The notes under the pieces are model-generated. The model made no database searches. It was not told the DNA's origin and saw nothing but the letters and a program-made list of their open reading frames with translations. 60,761 bases of DNA from Desulfamplus magnetovallimortis (GTDB lineage: Bacteria > Desulfobacterota > Desulfobacteria > Desulfobacterales > Desulfobacteraceae), in the NCBI RefSeq assembly GCF_900170035.1, contig NZ_LT828541.1:540042-600802 (forward strand), read 5' to 3'. Numbering within the stretch: position 1 is the stretch's first letter; the number at the start of each line of letters is the position of its first letter. This document shows, piece after piece, positions 27,174 to 36,407 of the stretch. Position numbers and translations under genes: made by a program.

Positions 27174-28367
27174 TTAATGGTTGCATTGCATATGAATATC
27201 TGTGGGGTGGCTATGTCCGCAATTGCAATCATTTTGGTGCCCTCCCTCTTTACTGCCTGCAAGCTTAAAAAACCACGGTTTCAGAATAAGTGCCAGAAGT
27301 AGCAGCGCCGCCATTGCATAAATCAATCCATGTTCGTTATGTCCAGAAGAGTGAACCCATTCCTTAATGTTCATACCCAGGGCAAGATAGATATAATTCA
27401 CCAAAAAACCAAGCATAAGTGAACAAACCATGATGTTTGCAACATAGATTGCTGCTATTTTTTTCCCAAGAATCCGAGATACAACAGTAATTGTGGCCAT
27501 GTTAGTGGCAGGGCCTGCCAGAAGAAAAACAAGTGCTGCACCAGGAGATATCCCTTTTATTGCAAGTGCGGCTGCAATGGGGGTAGATGCTGTGGCACAC
27601 ACATAAAGAGGAGTTGCCAGAGCAATCATTATCAGCATGGAAAAAAGAGTGTTTCCAAGATAGGATTCTATGAATTCAGGTGATATATAAACTGTGATTA
27701 AGCCTGCCAGCAAAATTCCTGCCAAAAGCCATCTTCCGATATCGTTGAGAAGCTCTCCAAAAGCAAAGCTCATTCCGTTTTTAAATTTTGTCCCCCATCC
27801 CTTTTGGGATACTGAATTGTTGGAGCAGCATCCACAGGAAGCGTGTTGGGATAATGTTGCTTCTGATGATGACTTTGGCAATGATGAGCTGGATGACAAA
27901 CCATTCTCAAATGATGTAGCTTCCATTGGAGCCGGATGTGATGATCTCTCAAGGATATTGACCATAAGACCTGTCAGGGATGCTGTGAAAAATGCTGACA
28001 GAGGACGAATAATTGTCATAAGTGGATCAAGGAGAGCATAGCTTACAGCCATGGAGTCAACACCTGTTTCCGGAGTGGAGATCATGAAGGCTGTGACTGC
28101 ACCTTTGCTTGCGCCCTGTTTTCTCAGGCCAGCAGCAGCAGGAATAACGCCGCAACTGCAAAGGGGAAGAGGGACACCAAAAAGAGATGCCTTGAAAACA
28201 TTTGCCGTGCTTTCCCTGCCAAGATGCCTGTAAATGAAATCATCTGGAATAAAGCCCTTAAGTAAACCTGCGACAAAAAAGCCAAACAGAATAAAAATTG
28301 ATGAATCAAGGAGTACATCCCACGAGGCAGACAAAATCTTTAAAAGCATATCCAGCAAACTATCCAT
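27174..28367 (-). CDS. Permease, SO_0444/YraQ-type metal efflux family
   Basis: The product is a 397-residue polytopic inner-membrane protein of the DUF318-like permease family; the SO_0444 group is linked to Cu/Zn export. The signature PLPLCSCGVIPAAAGLRKQG followed by FMISTPETGVDSMAVSYALL is intact, and LLAGPATNMATITVVSRILG appears in the second half. A cytosolic loop at nt about 27820-27930 carries a Ser-rich, Cys-containing low-complexity stretch, and the tail is His/Cys-rich (NCGHSHPTDIHMQCNH), compatible with metal binding. GGAGG before ATG 28367 fixes the start. The beta-propeller gene lies 42 bases upstream in the same direction. Confidence 0.83.
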   Translation of the reverse strand: MDSLLDMLLKILSASWDVLLDSSIFILFGFFVAGLLKGFIPDDFIYRHLGRESTANVFKASLFGVPLPLCSCGVIPAAAGLRKQGASKGAVTAFMISTPETGVDSMAVSYALLDPLMTIIRPLSAFFTASLTGLMVNILERSSHPAPMEATSFENGLSSSSSLPKSSSEATLSQHASCGCCSNNSVSQKGWGTKFKNGMSFAFGELLNDIGRWLLAGILLAGLITVYISPEFIESYLGNTLFSMLIMIALATPLYVCATASTPIAAALAIKGISPGAALVFLLAGPATNMATITVVSRILGKKIAAIYVANIMVCSLMLGFLVNYIYLALGMNIKEWVHSSGHNEHGLIYAMAALLLLALILKPWFFKLAGSKEGGHQNDCNCGHSHPTDIHMQCNH

Positions 28368-28409
28368 ATTAAAACCTCCATATCCCCATGCCCTGAGAAG
28401 CACAGCTTA

Positions 28410-29816
28410 TCACCAGGATGAGCAGCCCAGTATCTCGTCAATAATATCAGTATCAGTTAAAAGCATGAAATATTTTGTTCCATCCTTTTCCATGATTTTT
28501 AGCTCATGAATTCCATCTGAACCCTCTCTGTTAAGCCAGAGGCTTGCAATACGGCCATCTCCAAGGACACAAGGGGAGTTATCATTGGAAAACTCAAGGT
28601 TTATAGGAGATATCTGTCCTGTAACCGGTGAAATTCTGAAAATTGATTCTCCATATTCAACAGAGTCAAGCTCCGCAACAACAGTTCCATCGGGTGAGTA
28701 ATCCGGTGTTCTGGCAGCCAGATACTCTTTATCTGGTGCAAAAATAACCCTGAAACCACTTCCATCCAGAGAGACCTCGCATATGGATTTATTTTCATAT
28801 GGCTCATTGCCACACTCAAAAAGAACCTTTGCACCATCCTGTGAAACAGCCGGAACATTGTTGTAAAGGAAAGGAGAATCTACTGTTATCATAAATGGGG
28901 CACTCCAGTTTGTACCTTCACGCTCAACAAGCCACAAATCCCTGATATGTCCATCTTCTCCAGGGTAATCACTTCCAAGAGAAAATACAACTCGTTTTCC
29001 TGATGAATCCACGGCAGATGCCCCTTCGTTGTGAACCACAGAACCATCTGCAATAATGACTTCCGGATTTGAAAAATCATTGTCTGACAGCGCAAGGCAT
29101 GGCCATCCTGCGCAATCATCATGGAAGCGATCAGTGGATATGAGATACCAATCGCCATTGGGAGAGACATTGATACTGTTTTCCTCTCCGGATGCTGAAG
29201 CATCCAGCTTTTTTGAAATATTTTCCGGAGAAGCACCCTGAACAGCTTCCACACGGTAAACCTCACCATTGTAAAGGTATGTAATGAAATGACCGGAATA
29301 AGCATTCACTTTAAGAGATGTTGAACTGAAAAAAAGCTCTCCAGGCCCAAAGTCAAGACGACCATTTGCAATTGTGTCAACTCCAAAATAGATGGTATAA
29401 TCACCGGTTCTGGTATAAAAAACAGGTATCTGTACATTATCGAGGGCAAGAAGCTTTCCCTGATAGGTAGGATTCAGGCCTGATACAAACTTCATTGAAA
29501 GAAGATCAAAATAGTATAAAGACTCCCCTCTGACAGCAAGAAGCCACAAATCAACAGGAGTATCATCGGAAGTTCCTGGTTGTAAGAAAAGAGAAAAGGT
29601 TGCCGTTGAATCCACCATAATTGTACTTTTAATGGCTTTAATCCCGATTTCAGCAACAAAGTCTGGCTCAACTGATCTTGAGTGATTGTCATTCACAACA
29701 GTGTCGGCAAACAGGTTGGAAAAAGGCAGCAGAAACAAAAGCATAGCAAACATTGCAGCATAAAAATGTCTTGTGATGCCTGTAACAAAAAAAAGATTCA
29801 TAATAAGCAATTTCAT
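28410..29816 (-). CDS. Secreted TolB/WD40-like beta-propeller protein
   Basis: The 468-residue protein has an N-terminal hydrophobic export segment (about residues 18-36, ending LFADT). Its first half has a beta-rich region of unknown family (TATFSLFLQPGTSDDTPVDL), and its second half shows several PD40-type blades with the pattern SPDGT, SQDGAKVLFECG and SSGKRVVFSLGSD. It probably works in the periplasm or outside the cell. The permease follows downstream, but no functional link is clear. Confidence 0.7.
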   Translation of the reverse strand: MKLLIMNLFFVTGITRHFYAAMFAMLLFLLPFSNLFADTVVNDNHSRSVEPDFVAEIGIKAIKSTIMVDSTATFSLFLQPGTSDDTPVDLWLLAVRGESLYYFDLLSMKFVSGLNPTYQGKLLALDNVQIPVFYTRTGDYTIYFGVDTIANGRLDFGPGELFFSSTSLKVNAYSGHFITYLYNGEVYRVEAVQGASPENISKKLDASASGEENSINVSPNGDWYLISTDRFHDDCAGWPCLALSDNDFSNPEVIIADGSVVHNEGASAVDSSGKRVVFSLGSDYPGEDGHIRDLWLVEREGTNWSAPFMITVDSPFLYNNVPAVSQDGAKVLFECGNEPYENKSICEVSLDGSGFRVIFAPDKEYLAARTPDYSPDGTVVAELDSVEYGESIFRISPVTGQISPINLEFSNDNSPCVLGDGRIASLWLNREGSDGIHELKIMEKDGTKYFMLLTDTDIIDEILGCSSW

Positions 29817-29910
29817 ACTTCCCCCATTTTAAATGTGAAAAAAAACTATACGACCAACTGTTTTTTAGGCAATGTTCGTCTCTTAGGCTGTGGCAGTGAA
29901 TAGCCATGAA

Positions 29911-30000
29911 TGTTTATATGAAAGTCTCGGTAACAGCCTGTTTTTAAAACGACTTTCATCCCTTCGATTGTGGCAGAAATCTGCCATGTATGTTATATGA
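29911..30000. repeat. F2 repeat (minus orientation)
   Basis: On the minus strand it reads ATGGCAGATTTCTGCCACAA onward and is open as MADFCHNRRDESRFKNRLLP. A shorter fragment of the same family (TGTGGCAGTGAATAGCCATG) lies directly to its left at about 29889-29908. Confidence 0.85.
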
Positions 30001-30046
30001 AACACTATAGACTCCCAGAAAAATATTTTTTAATCTCAACCTTGAA

Positions 30047-30068
30047 GGGCAACCACATGGGGTTGCCC
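30047..30068. other. GGGCAACC hairpin
   Basis: GGGCAACC and GGTTGCCC pair across a six-base loop in the gap between the DUF333 lipoprotein gene and the propeller gene. It could act as a weak terminator of the minus-strand lipoprotein message, but no T-run follows. Confidence 0.4.
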
Positions 30069-30109
30069 CTACATTGTGCTTGCCAATTTAATTATCTGGA
30101 ATACTATAT

Positions 30110-30586
30110 TTAAGGTTCAATAAAGCACTCCTTGCGAAAGTAAGACCATACTTCACATGACCTGTTTGTTTCAGGATCAATGCACATATGGCCAACAGTA
30201 ACCCCGTTTTTAATTATAGGCTTTAGTTCATAACCATCTTCAACACATTTTTTTGCAGCAGGATTTGCCATATTACGGCCTTTATAACTATCCTGCTTTT
30301 CAACAGATGTGTTCTGTTTTTCAACAGATGTGCTCTGCTTTTCAACAGATGTGCTCTGCTTTTCAACAGATGTGTTCTGCTTTTCAACAGATGTGTTCTG
30401 CTTTTCAGCAGATGTCTTCTGATTGGGAGTGACAGTATTATCTATTGTGTGCTCCTTTCCTGAATGATTATTGGCAGTTTGAGTGTGAGTTGCATCAATA
30501 TGTTTACCTGAGCTGATTTTTCCTTCATCACTACAGGCAAGAAGAAGAAACATTATTGCGGTTGCGGCAATTATTAAAAATCTCAT
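30110..30586 (-). CDS. DUF333-domain lipoprotein with heptapeptide repeats
   Basis: This exported lipoprotein of 158 residues has signal peptide MRFLIIAATAIMFLLLAC with the lipid cysteine at 18. About six copies of a seven-residue repeat, NTSVEKQ, fill the middle (nt about 30295-30420), and a DUF333 domain closes the protein (NPAAKKCVEDGYELKPI through CEVWSYFRKEC). The frame extends back to GTG 30646, but ATG 30586 gives a clean lipobox. DUF333 proteins are of unknown function, and the repeat spacer probably varies in length between strains. Confidence 0.75.
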   Translation of the reverse strand: MRFLIIAATAIMFLLLACSDEGKISSGKHIDATHTQTANNHSGKEHTIDNTVTPNQKTSAEKQNTSVEKQNTSVEKQSTSVEKQSTSVEKQNTSVEKQDSYKGRNMANPAAKKCVEDGYELKPIIKNGVTVGHMCIDPETNRSCEVWSYFRKECFIEP

Positions 30587-30657
30587 CAAAGCAGAATTTC
30601 CTTTTGTTTTCAATATCTTATGTAATGAATACGAGGTTATTTTCACTTTTCAGGAAT

Positions 30658-30682
30658 GGGGACAGATTTGAAACCTGTCCCC
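30658..30682. other. GGGGACAG hairpin
   Basis: GGGGACAG and CTGTCCCC form an eight-pair stem with a nine-base loop, upstream of the DUF333 lipoprotein start. Its role is unknown and no similar copy was noticed elsewhere in the window. Confidence 0.4.
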
Positions 30683-30797
30683 CAAATACGCAATTATCAT
30701 CACACACATCCTGTTGTAAGGATGCAATAAAAAGAACACTTAGTAGTTTGTTTTATATATTGGACAACTTATAACTTGCTCACAAAAATTTCGAATA

Positions 30798-33503
30798 CTA
30801 CTTCATCATAATTCTGGATTTTGTGGGGAAAATCACCTCAGTCCTTGAAGAGGCACTTTTGCAATTGCCACATGGCGATTCAAGGGTTGCTGATTTCTGA
30901 CCCTGATTGTCATTAATCACCTCAATTTCTGTTTTGCCGGTTCCATTGCGGCTGATTTCAACTTTTTTCCACAAGATTTCGGAAGTTGGCAGACGTTTGC
31001 CGTTATATGCCTTGCCTCCTTTGCCTGAGTCATCTGAAAAACCTGAAAGCTCAGGTGAGTTTGCGATATTTGTTGAACCTTCAACATCCATACTGGTGGT
31101 TGCAGATCTTGATATTTTCATTGAAGTCATTGAAGAATCCCCATTTTCCTGACTTGTTTGGCCATCTTCCTGATTATTCTCACTGCCTTCCTGACTGCTC
31201 TGTGCAACTCCATATCTTCCGGATATCCTGACTGTTCCCCAGCTATATGATCCATTATTTAGTTCATTGCTTTCAGATTCCATATCAAGATCATCGACCC
31301 ACAATGCCATGTAGTAGGTACCAGTAGGGACAGGATTGCCTCCATACGAGTAGTAAAGATCAAAATAAGCAGGATTTGTATAATCACGATAGATATATCC
31401 TTCGGGTTCCAGGAGAAACTGCGCAGACTCGTAGAAAAGATATATCTCGTTGCCATTGCCAACAATCTGATCCCTGTCAAGAATAAGATTGATATCCCAG
31501 TCCATGCTGGTTGTACTTGATGCACCACTGTTTATCACTTCATACGTTAAAATTCCGTTGCCTCTTGAATCCCATTCTGCATACCATGTATTAACGCTGA
31601 GATCAGGAAGTGTGTTGCTTATGGTGACTTTGGTGTCAGAAAGAGAAGTATTGTCATCCTCACGGGACTCATCAAGAGCATTCATGGGGTCAACCACTAC
31701 TGCCATATAATATGTTCCGCTTACAGTATCAGGTAAATTGAAATATATGGGGTTATCCTCGTCTCTGTAGAGGGAGTATCCAGAAGGGAGTTCCGGTATA
31801 ATTTCATAAACCACTGTGTGGTCACTTGATGAAAAATCAGAATTTCTGGAGAGCATAAGGGCTACCCTTGCCCCTTCCTGTGCAACGCCGGTACCAGTAT
31901 TTTTTATACTGTACAAAAGATATCCTCTTCCCCTGGGGCTTGGGTCATAGGATGGTATCTTCCAGCTCTCCACAACAAGATTTGGAAGCTCTGAATCATC
32001 AGGCTCAGGCTGGGTTGGTTCCACAGGTACAACTGTGTCGGAATTTTCACTGTCCTCAAGAACATAGGCTTCCGACATGACCCCTGATGCAGCAAAATTA
32101 TAGGGCATCCAGAAATATCCGTTGTCTCCCCAATACTGTCCCCAGGAGTTGATAACCTTGAAGGCTCCACCATAACGATTATCATCATATCCTACAATGG
32201 TAATTGCATGACCTCCCTGATTGGCACCTGAGGTTGTATTATAGACAGAGCCTGAGCCGCTAAGATCCATAAGCTGCTGATAGACGGCAATGCCACCCAC
32301 AACAGGCATTCCGTTTGCAAGAGCGGCCTTTATCTGGGAAGTATCATTTACACGCCTCCAGCTTGCTGCCTTGAATTTTGATGCTTCAGTAAAAGCTGCC
32401 TGGGAAGGCTGGGTGCGATAGTCTCTGTCTGAATAGGGCATGGTCGAAAGGGTTGCAAGTCCCTTGTCAACTGCAAGATCAAGAGCCTCATAAATATATG
32501 AACCATTGTCCTGGCCATAATTTATCTGGTTGTAAAGAAATGCTGGGCTGAAAAGATGTTCAGGCGTATTGAGTGACCAGCCTATCTCTACTTTTTCCTG
32601 ATAGGATTTTAAAGCATATGCAGTTGCCCAGCCAACACAACTGTTCTGTTGTCCCTGGTCTCCCGGGGTTGGAAAATTATCACTTAGATCAACAGAAGTC
32701 GGTGTTGTGGGTTCTGCTCCCACAAGTCCGAAAAGGTCGCTTCTTAAGGTGCTTAAGGCAAAGCGTGCGTACTCTTCCGGGTCAACATCATTTTTTCCTG
32801 TATTTTTTTCATCCTCGGAAAGATAGGTTACTGTAACAGATACCGTTGCAGGGTCACTGAAAAATTTACCATCTGTTACACGGAAAGATATGGAAAAACT
32901 ATCATTGCCGGAAGGTACATGGGTAAGATAGAGTTTTCCGCTGGAAGGATTAATATATGCATCTTCATAGCCTGTACCTGAAGATGGAGATACAAGTTCA
33001 TATATAATAACATCATTGTCCGGGTCATGGGCAGAAAGCTGCTGCACGATATAGGGCACAGATGAGTCCACATTAAGTGTTATGGAATCTGCAACAGGTT
33101 TGCCGTCTCCTCCATCAGTGACATCACCTGCAAGACCGATATTGACGGTTTTCCAGTAAATCCCGAAAGGGTCTGCACTGTTTTGGTACAACTCAAGCAT
33201 AAGTGAAAACTTTTGACCCTGAAACTCAACGCAACTTACATTAATATTTAAATAATCGTCAATCACTGCACATGAACTGTCTGAATTTGAGCTGTAAGAT
33301 CCCTGATATCTGAAAAAAAGCGTGGATGAATCAGAAGGGTTATCATACAGCCCGAGAACAATCCGGTAACGGCTGCCCTGAAATTCAGCGCATGAAATAT
33401 CCATTGTAATGCCACTGTTCAGTTCAACTGTGGCACAATTTGCTCCTGCAAGTCCGGGCAGCAGCAACAGAATAAAAAAAATAATAAGTAATTGTTTCTT
33501 CAT
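30798..33503 (-). CDS. Secreted papain-like (C1) peptidase with CARDB domains
   Basis: The product is a 901-residue exported protein. The signal peptide ends at about residue 21 (GLAGAN). Two short repeats of a beta domain (about 22-115) are followed by a cadherin-like Ig region (about 130-225) and then a C1A catalytic domain with the oxyanion Gln and Cys in GDQGQQNSCVGWATAYALKS (Cys about 288), His in GGHAITIVGYDD (about 430) and Asn in VINSWGQYWGDNGYF. Two CARDB adhesion-like domains (LPNLVVESW and LPDLSVNTW) follow at about 510-760, then a Ser/Gln-rich tail. No propeptide is recognised. It ends in UAG, with UGA five codons later. Confidence 0.88.
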   Translation of the reverse strand: MKKQLLIIFFILLLLPGLAGANCATVELNSGITMDISCAEFQGSRYRIVLGLYDNPSDSSTLFFRYQGSYSSNSDSSCAVIDDYLNINVSCVEFQGQKFSLMLELYQNSADPFGIYWKTVNIGLAGDVTDGGDGKPVADSITLNVDSSVPYIVQQLSAHDPDNDVIIYELVSPSSGTGYEDAYINPSSGKLYLTHVPSGNDSFSISFRVTDGKFFSDPATVSVTVTYLSEDEKNTGKNDVDPEEYARFALSTLRSDLFGLVGAEPTTPTSVDLSDNFPTPGDQGQQNSCVGWATAYALKSYQEKVEIGWSLNTPEHLFSPAFLYNQINYGQDNGSYIYEALDLAVDKGLATLSTMPYSDRDYRTQPSQAAFTEASKFKAASWRRVNDTSQIKAALANGMPVVGGIAVYQQLMDLSGSGSVYNTTSGANQGGHAITIVGYDDNRYGGAFKVINSWGQYWGDNGYFWMPYNFAASGVMSEAYVLEDSENSDTVVPVEPTQPEPDDSELPNLVVESWKIPSYDPSPRGRGYLLYSIKNTGTGVAQEGARVALMLSRNSDFSSSDHTVVYEIIPELPSGYSLYRDEDNPIYFNLPDTVSGTYYMAVVVDPMNALDESREDDNTSLSDTKVTISNTLPDLSVNTWYAEWDSRGNGILTYEVINSGASSTTSMDWDINLILDRDQIVGNGNEIYLFYESAQFLLEPEGYIYRDYTNPAYFDLYYSYGGNPVPTGTYYMALWVDDLDMESESNELNNGSYSWGTVRISGRYGVAQSSQEGSENNQEDGQTSQENGDSSMTSMKISRSATTSMDVEGSTNIANSPELSGFSDDSGKGGKAYNGKRLPTSEILWKKVEISRNGTGKTEIEVINDNQGQKSATLESPCGNCKSASSRTEVIFPTKSRIMMK

Positions 33504-33681
33504 GTTCTTTTCTCCCCTTTCATTGTGGCTTGAATAGCAGCCGTTTTATTATTGCATTCCAGACAATTGAAATGTCAAAAATGCTTCATGGACAATGTTT
33601 TGAGATATCTGCATCTCGTAATGCAAGATTAGTGCATCATATCAGAACTTAAATGCAATATCATCAGAAATCACAGAACTC

Positions 33682-33902
33682 TTAAATCATTCCAAAAATT
33701 ATCCCTGAAACTGTTGCCATTACCACAACAAGAAGCACAAAAAACGCTGTCATTTTGGTACCGATTACGCTCCTTATAACCAGCATGTTTGGAAGGGATA
33801 GTGCATGTCCGAGAATCCGGGCTGTCAGAATAATAGAAAGAACACTTATAGCAGTACCTGAATAAAAAATGCAGTTGCCGGGCCAACTCCTGCAGCTCTT
33901 TG
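33682..33902 (-). pseudogene. C-terminal relic of a DUF318-type permease
   Basis: Two overlapping frames together encode the end of a membrane permease: GVGPATAFF in one and GTAISVLSIILTARILGHAL to ATVSGIIFGMI in the next. The switch falls at a run of six A (33864-33869, T on the coding strand); one more T would restore the frame. The 5' part of the gene is missing because an F1 repeat begins at 33903 exactly where the coding sequence breaks. It resembles the permease family of the gene at 27174 but is a distinct, dead copy. Confidence 0.6.
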
Positions 33903-34078
33903 CTCAAAATCGACATCTTATTGCTTTTTCAGAAGTTATTGCAGTTGTCTGAACCAGGATAACCAGGATAACCAGGATGCTCAGGATAGATAATCCTGCC
34001 TTATCTTTGTTAATCTTGGGATTCCTCATTCAGACAGAGTTGACAAGGCTTACAAGATCATAGGTGTGGACTTTGAGT
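33903..34078. repeat. F1 palindromic repeat interrupting a permease relic
   Basis: A full-length copy from CTCAAAATCGACATCTTA to GTGTGGACTTTGAGT. It forms the boundary of the dead permease and accounts, with the relic, for most of the 722-base gap upstream of the RACo gene. Nothing further is recognised at 33504-33681 or 34079-34225. Confidence 0.85.
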
Positions 34079-34225
34079 CTTTTTGAAATGTTCCGGCAAA
34101 AATAGATATAATGGTGCATGAGCATAAATAACTTCGTGGTAAATAATCGTTGTTTACCATCCCTTAATCGTGTAAAAATATCAGGTTGTTTACATTGGCG
34201 CAAAATAGATAATGGGAGAATCCCA

Positions 34226-36274
34226 ATGATTAATATAATTGTTCAACCACTTGGAATTAATGTTCCAATTAATGAAGGCGAGACTCTGCATGATGGACTT
34301 GAAAGGTCAGGCATAAGCATTGAGACACCCTGTGGCGGTACAGGTGTATGCGGCGGATGCAGGGTCTGGGCACAGGATCCCTCAAAAATACCGCCAACCC
34401 TCCACTCTGACATAAGCACAAGGGAGGAGGCAGAAGGTTTAAGGCTTGCGTGCATGGCTGTCCCCATAGATGATACCACAATTTTACTGGAAGAAAACTA
34501 TGTTTATGCACATGGTGAATGCAGCGATGGACAGATTCTTTCAGGTAAAAGAGAAGATGAAAAGGAAAGAGAACTGCATCCTGTTGATCTTCCGGCAGTA
34601 AGGGTTGCTACCCTTTCGGAAGCATCGGGTACGGAAGAGAATTCTGAAAATACGGCTGAAGTGTTCCAAATGTATCATGACAGGTCCCCTAAGCCAATTG
34701 ATCTGCATTTATGGAAAGCTTCATATACTCCAAAGGGTGTTGCAATTGACATTGGCACAACAACCATGGTGACAAGCCTTGTAAATCTTGAAACCGGGAA
34801 GATTCTTGCATCAGAATCATGCCTTAACCCCCAGGTGATACACGGCCATGATGTTTTGAGCCGTATCCAGTACGCTTCAACGTTGGAGGGGCTTTCTGAA
34901 ATGGCATCCCTTGTGCAGAACAAGCTCAACGAACTTATTGACAATCTCTGCTCCAACTCCGGCTCATCCACAAAAGAGATTGTGGATATAACCATAGGGG
35001 CAAACACCACGATGCTTCAGCTTGCGGCCTCCATCGACCCTTCTCCTCTTGGGCATCTGCCTTTTGATGTTGATATTAAAAGCAGTTGCAATTATCCGGC
35101 TGACCGATTTGGATTGCATGTAAATCCACAGGCGCAGGTGTACATTCCTCCGGTAATGCATGCATTTGTCGGCTCAGACATAACTGCCGGCCTCCTTCTA
35201 TGTCCGGAATTTTTTGATGATACAAAATCTGTGCTTTATCTTGATATGGGAACAAATGGCGAAATATGCCTAAATGTTAAAGGTAATCGCCTTACCACAT
35301 CAACAGCAGCAGGGCCTGCCTTTGAAGGGATGGGACTATCTTCCGGCATGAGGGCAAAAGATGGTGCAGTTCAAAAGGTAATACTTGATGGCTCAAGCAT
35401 GATTTTTCATGTCATCGGCCACAAAGAACCAAAGGGAATATGTGGCAGCGGAATAGTTGACTTTGTTGCTGCTCTTTTAGGTGCAGGTTTTATCAATCCT
35501 TCAGGACGACTTGCAGCAATAAACAACCGGAATGACTCAACAAGAAGTCAGTTTGGATTATCAAATAGCCAGCAAGGAGCATCAAATAATCAGTTTGGAG
35601 CATCAAATAGTCAGTTTGGAGCATCAAATAGTCAGTCTGGAGCATCAAATAGGCAATCTGGAGAATCAAATAGTAAACTTGGAGTATCAAATAGGCAATA
35701 TGGGTCATCAAATAATCAGTCTGAAGCACTAAATAATCAGTCTGAAGCACCAAATAACAAAAATTATTCTTTTGAATTGCTTCAATTTAAAGGTGATAAA
35801 AAGCCCCATGAGACAATTGTATGTAACAGAGAAACACCTTCTCCTGTTTCAGAACTTGATGGTCAGCCTGTTTTCTATTTTGGAAAAAAGGCACATCTTA
35901 GCCAGAAGGATATACGTCAGATTCAGCTTGCTAAAGGTGCTGTAAGAACCGGAATTGACCTGATGCTTGAAACAGCCGGTATCTCCTGCCGTGATCTTGA
36001 CTGCATCTACATTGCCGGTGGATTTGGATATCACCTGAGTCCTGTCAACATGGAGAAAATTGGCCTTCTTCCGGAACATGCGGCTGAAAAGGTTATATTC
36101 TGCGGTAATGCTTCAATTGACGGAAGTCTTCAGCTTTTGAGGAATGGAAGTAAACGTATTTTCATTGAAGGGGCTTTGAAAAATATGGAACACCTTCAAC
36201 TGGCAGATTCTCCTCGTTTTATGGAAATGTTTGTAACAAACCTCAATTTCCCAAATATGGATCAACCATCATGA
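34226..36274 (+). CDS. RACo-like corrinoid activation protein (2Fe-2S + DUF4445/ASKHA)
   Basis: This 682-residue ATP-using iron-sulfur protein restores inactive Co(II) corrinoid proteins to Co(I). The N-terminal ferredoxin domain has the 2Fe-2S cysteines in TPCGGTGVCGGC and LACMA. The ASKHA part has VAIDIGTTTMVTSLV, YLDMGTNGEICL, GICGSGIVDF and IYIAGGFGYHLSPVNM. Nine tandem eight-residue units (SNSQFGAS-like) are inserted at nt 35545-35758 at a normally short loop. ATG 34226 has GGGAGA upstream; a longer frame to 34118 is unlikely. The stop overlaps the first micro-ORF as ATGA. It points to corrinoid-dependent methyl transfer in this organism, as in methylamine or methoxyl metabolism. Confidence 0.9.
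   Translation: MINIIVQPLGINVPINEGETLHDGLERSGISIETPCGGTGVCGGCRVWAQDPSKIPPTLHSDISTREEAEGLRLACMAVPIDDTTILLEENYVYAHGECSDGQILSGKREDEKERELHPVDLPAVRVATLSEASGTEENSENTAEVFQMYHDRSPKPIDLHLWKASYTPKGVAIDIGTTTMVTSLVNLETGKILASESCLNPQVIHGHDVLSRIQYASTLEGLSEMASLVQNKLNELIDNLCSNSGSSTKEIVDITIGANTTMLQLAASIDPSPLGHLPFDVDIKSSCNYPADRFGLHVNPQAQVYIPPVMHAFVGSDITAGLLLCPEFFDDTKSVLYLDMGTNGEICLNVKGNRLTTSTAAGPAFEGMGLSSGMRAKDGAVQKVILDGSSMIFHVIGHKEPKGICGSGIVDFVAALLGAGFINPSGRLAAINNRNDSTRSQFGLSNSQQGASNNQFGASNSQFGASNSQSGASNRQSGESNSKLGVSNRQYGSSNNQSEALNNQSEAPNNKNYSFELLQFKGDKKPHETIVCNRETPSPVSELDGQPVFYFGKKAHLSQKDIRQIQLAKGAVRTGIDLMLETAGISCRDLDCIYIAGGFGYHLSPVNMEKIGLLPEHAAEKVIFCGNASIDGSLQLLRNGSKRIFIEGALKNMEHLQLADSPRFMEMFVTNLNFPNMDQPS
35545..35758 (+). 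repeat. 24-base coding minisatellite within RACo gene
   Basis: About nine imperfect 24-base units (consensus near TCAAATAGTCAGTTTGGAGC) lie in frame, encoding an eight-residue repeat rich in Ser, Asn, Gln and Gly. Unit count is a multiple of three bases, so gains or losses keep the gene open. Confidence 0.9.
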
Positions 36275-36402
36275 TATGCTCTAATCTTAACTTTCCAAAT
36301 ATGGATCAACCATCATGATATGCTCTAATCTTAACTTTCCAAATGTGGAGCAACCATCAATGATATGCTTTAATCTCAACTTTCCAAATATGGAGCAATT
36401 AT
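36251..36402 (+). repeat. 44-base tandem repeat of the RACo/DUF1638 junction
   Basis: Units start CCAAATATGG at 36251 and 36295, CCAAATGTGG at 36339 and CCAAATATGG at 36384 (period 44, 44, 45). Each holds the last codons of RACo (NFPNMDQPS), its TGA, and the overlapping ATG plus first codons of DUF1638 (MICS). The array therefore duplicated a translational stop/start overlap rather than a random stretch. Confidence 0.9.
36271..36318 (+). CDS. Micro-ORF 1, ATGA-coupled (15 aa)
   Basis: The ATG overlaps the RACo stop (ATGA) and the frame encodes MICSNLNFPNMDQPS, then a TGA that overlaps the next ATG. It is the head of DUF1638 joined to the tail of RACo by the tandem duplication. Translation by re-initiation is likely on sequence grounds; a peptide function is not implied. 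Confidence 0.4.
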   Translation: MICSNLNFPNMDQPS

Positions 36403-36407
36403 CATGA
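36315..36407 (+). CDS. Micro-ORF 2, ATGA-coupled (30 aa)
   Basis: A one-base insertion (CATCAATGAT in place of CATCATGAT) fuses two units into a single 30-residue frame whose TGA overlaps the DUF1638 ATG at 36404. Coupling from RACo to DUF1638 is thus preserved through two intermediates. Function as a peptide is not implied. Confidence 0.4.
   Translation: MICSNLNFPNVEQPSMICFNLNFPNMEQLS

Noticed and set aside
35532-35732. A plus-strand frame of LEHQIVS-type heptads inside the RACo gene
   Set aside because: It is the 24-base minisatellite read in another frame; its coiled-coil look is a by-product of the repeat.
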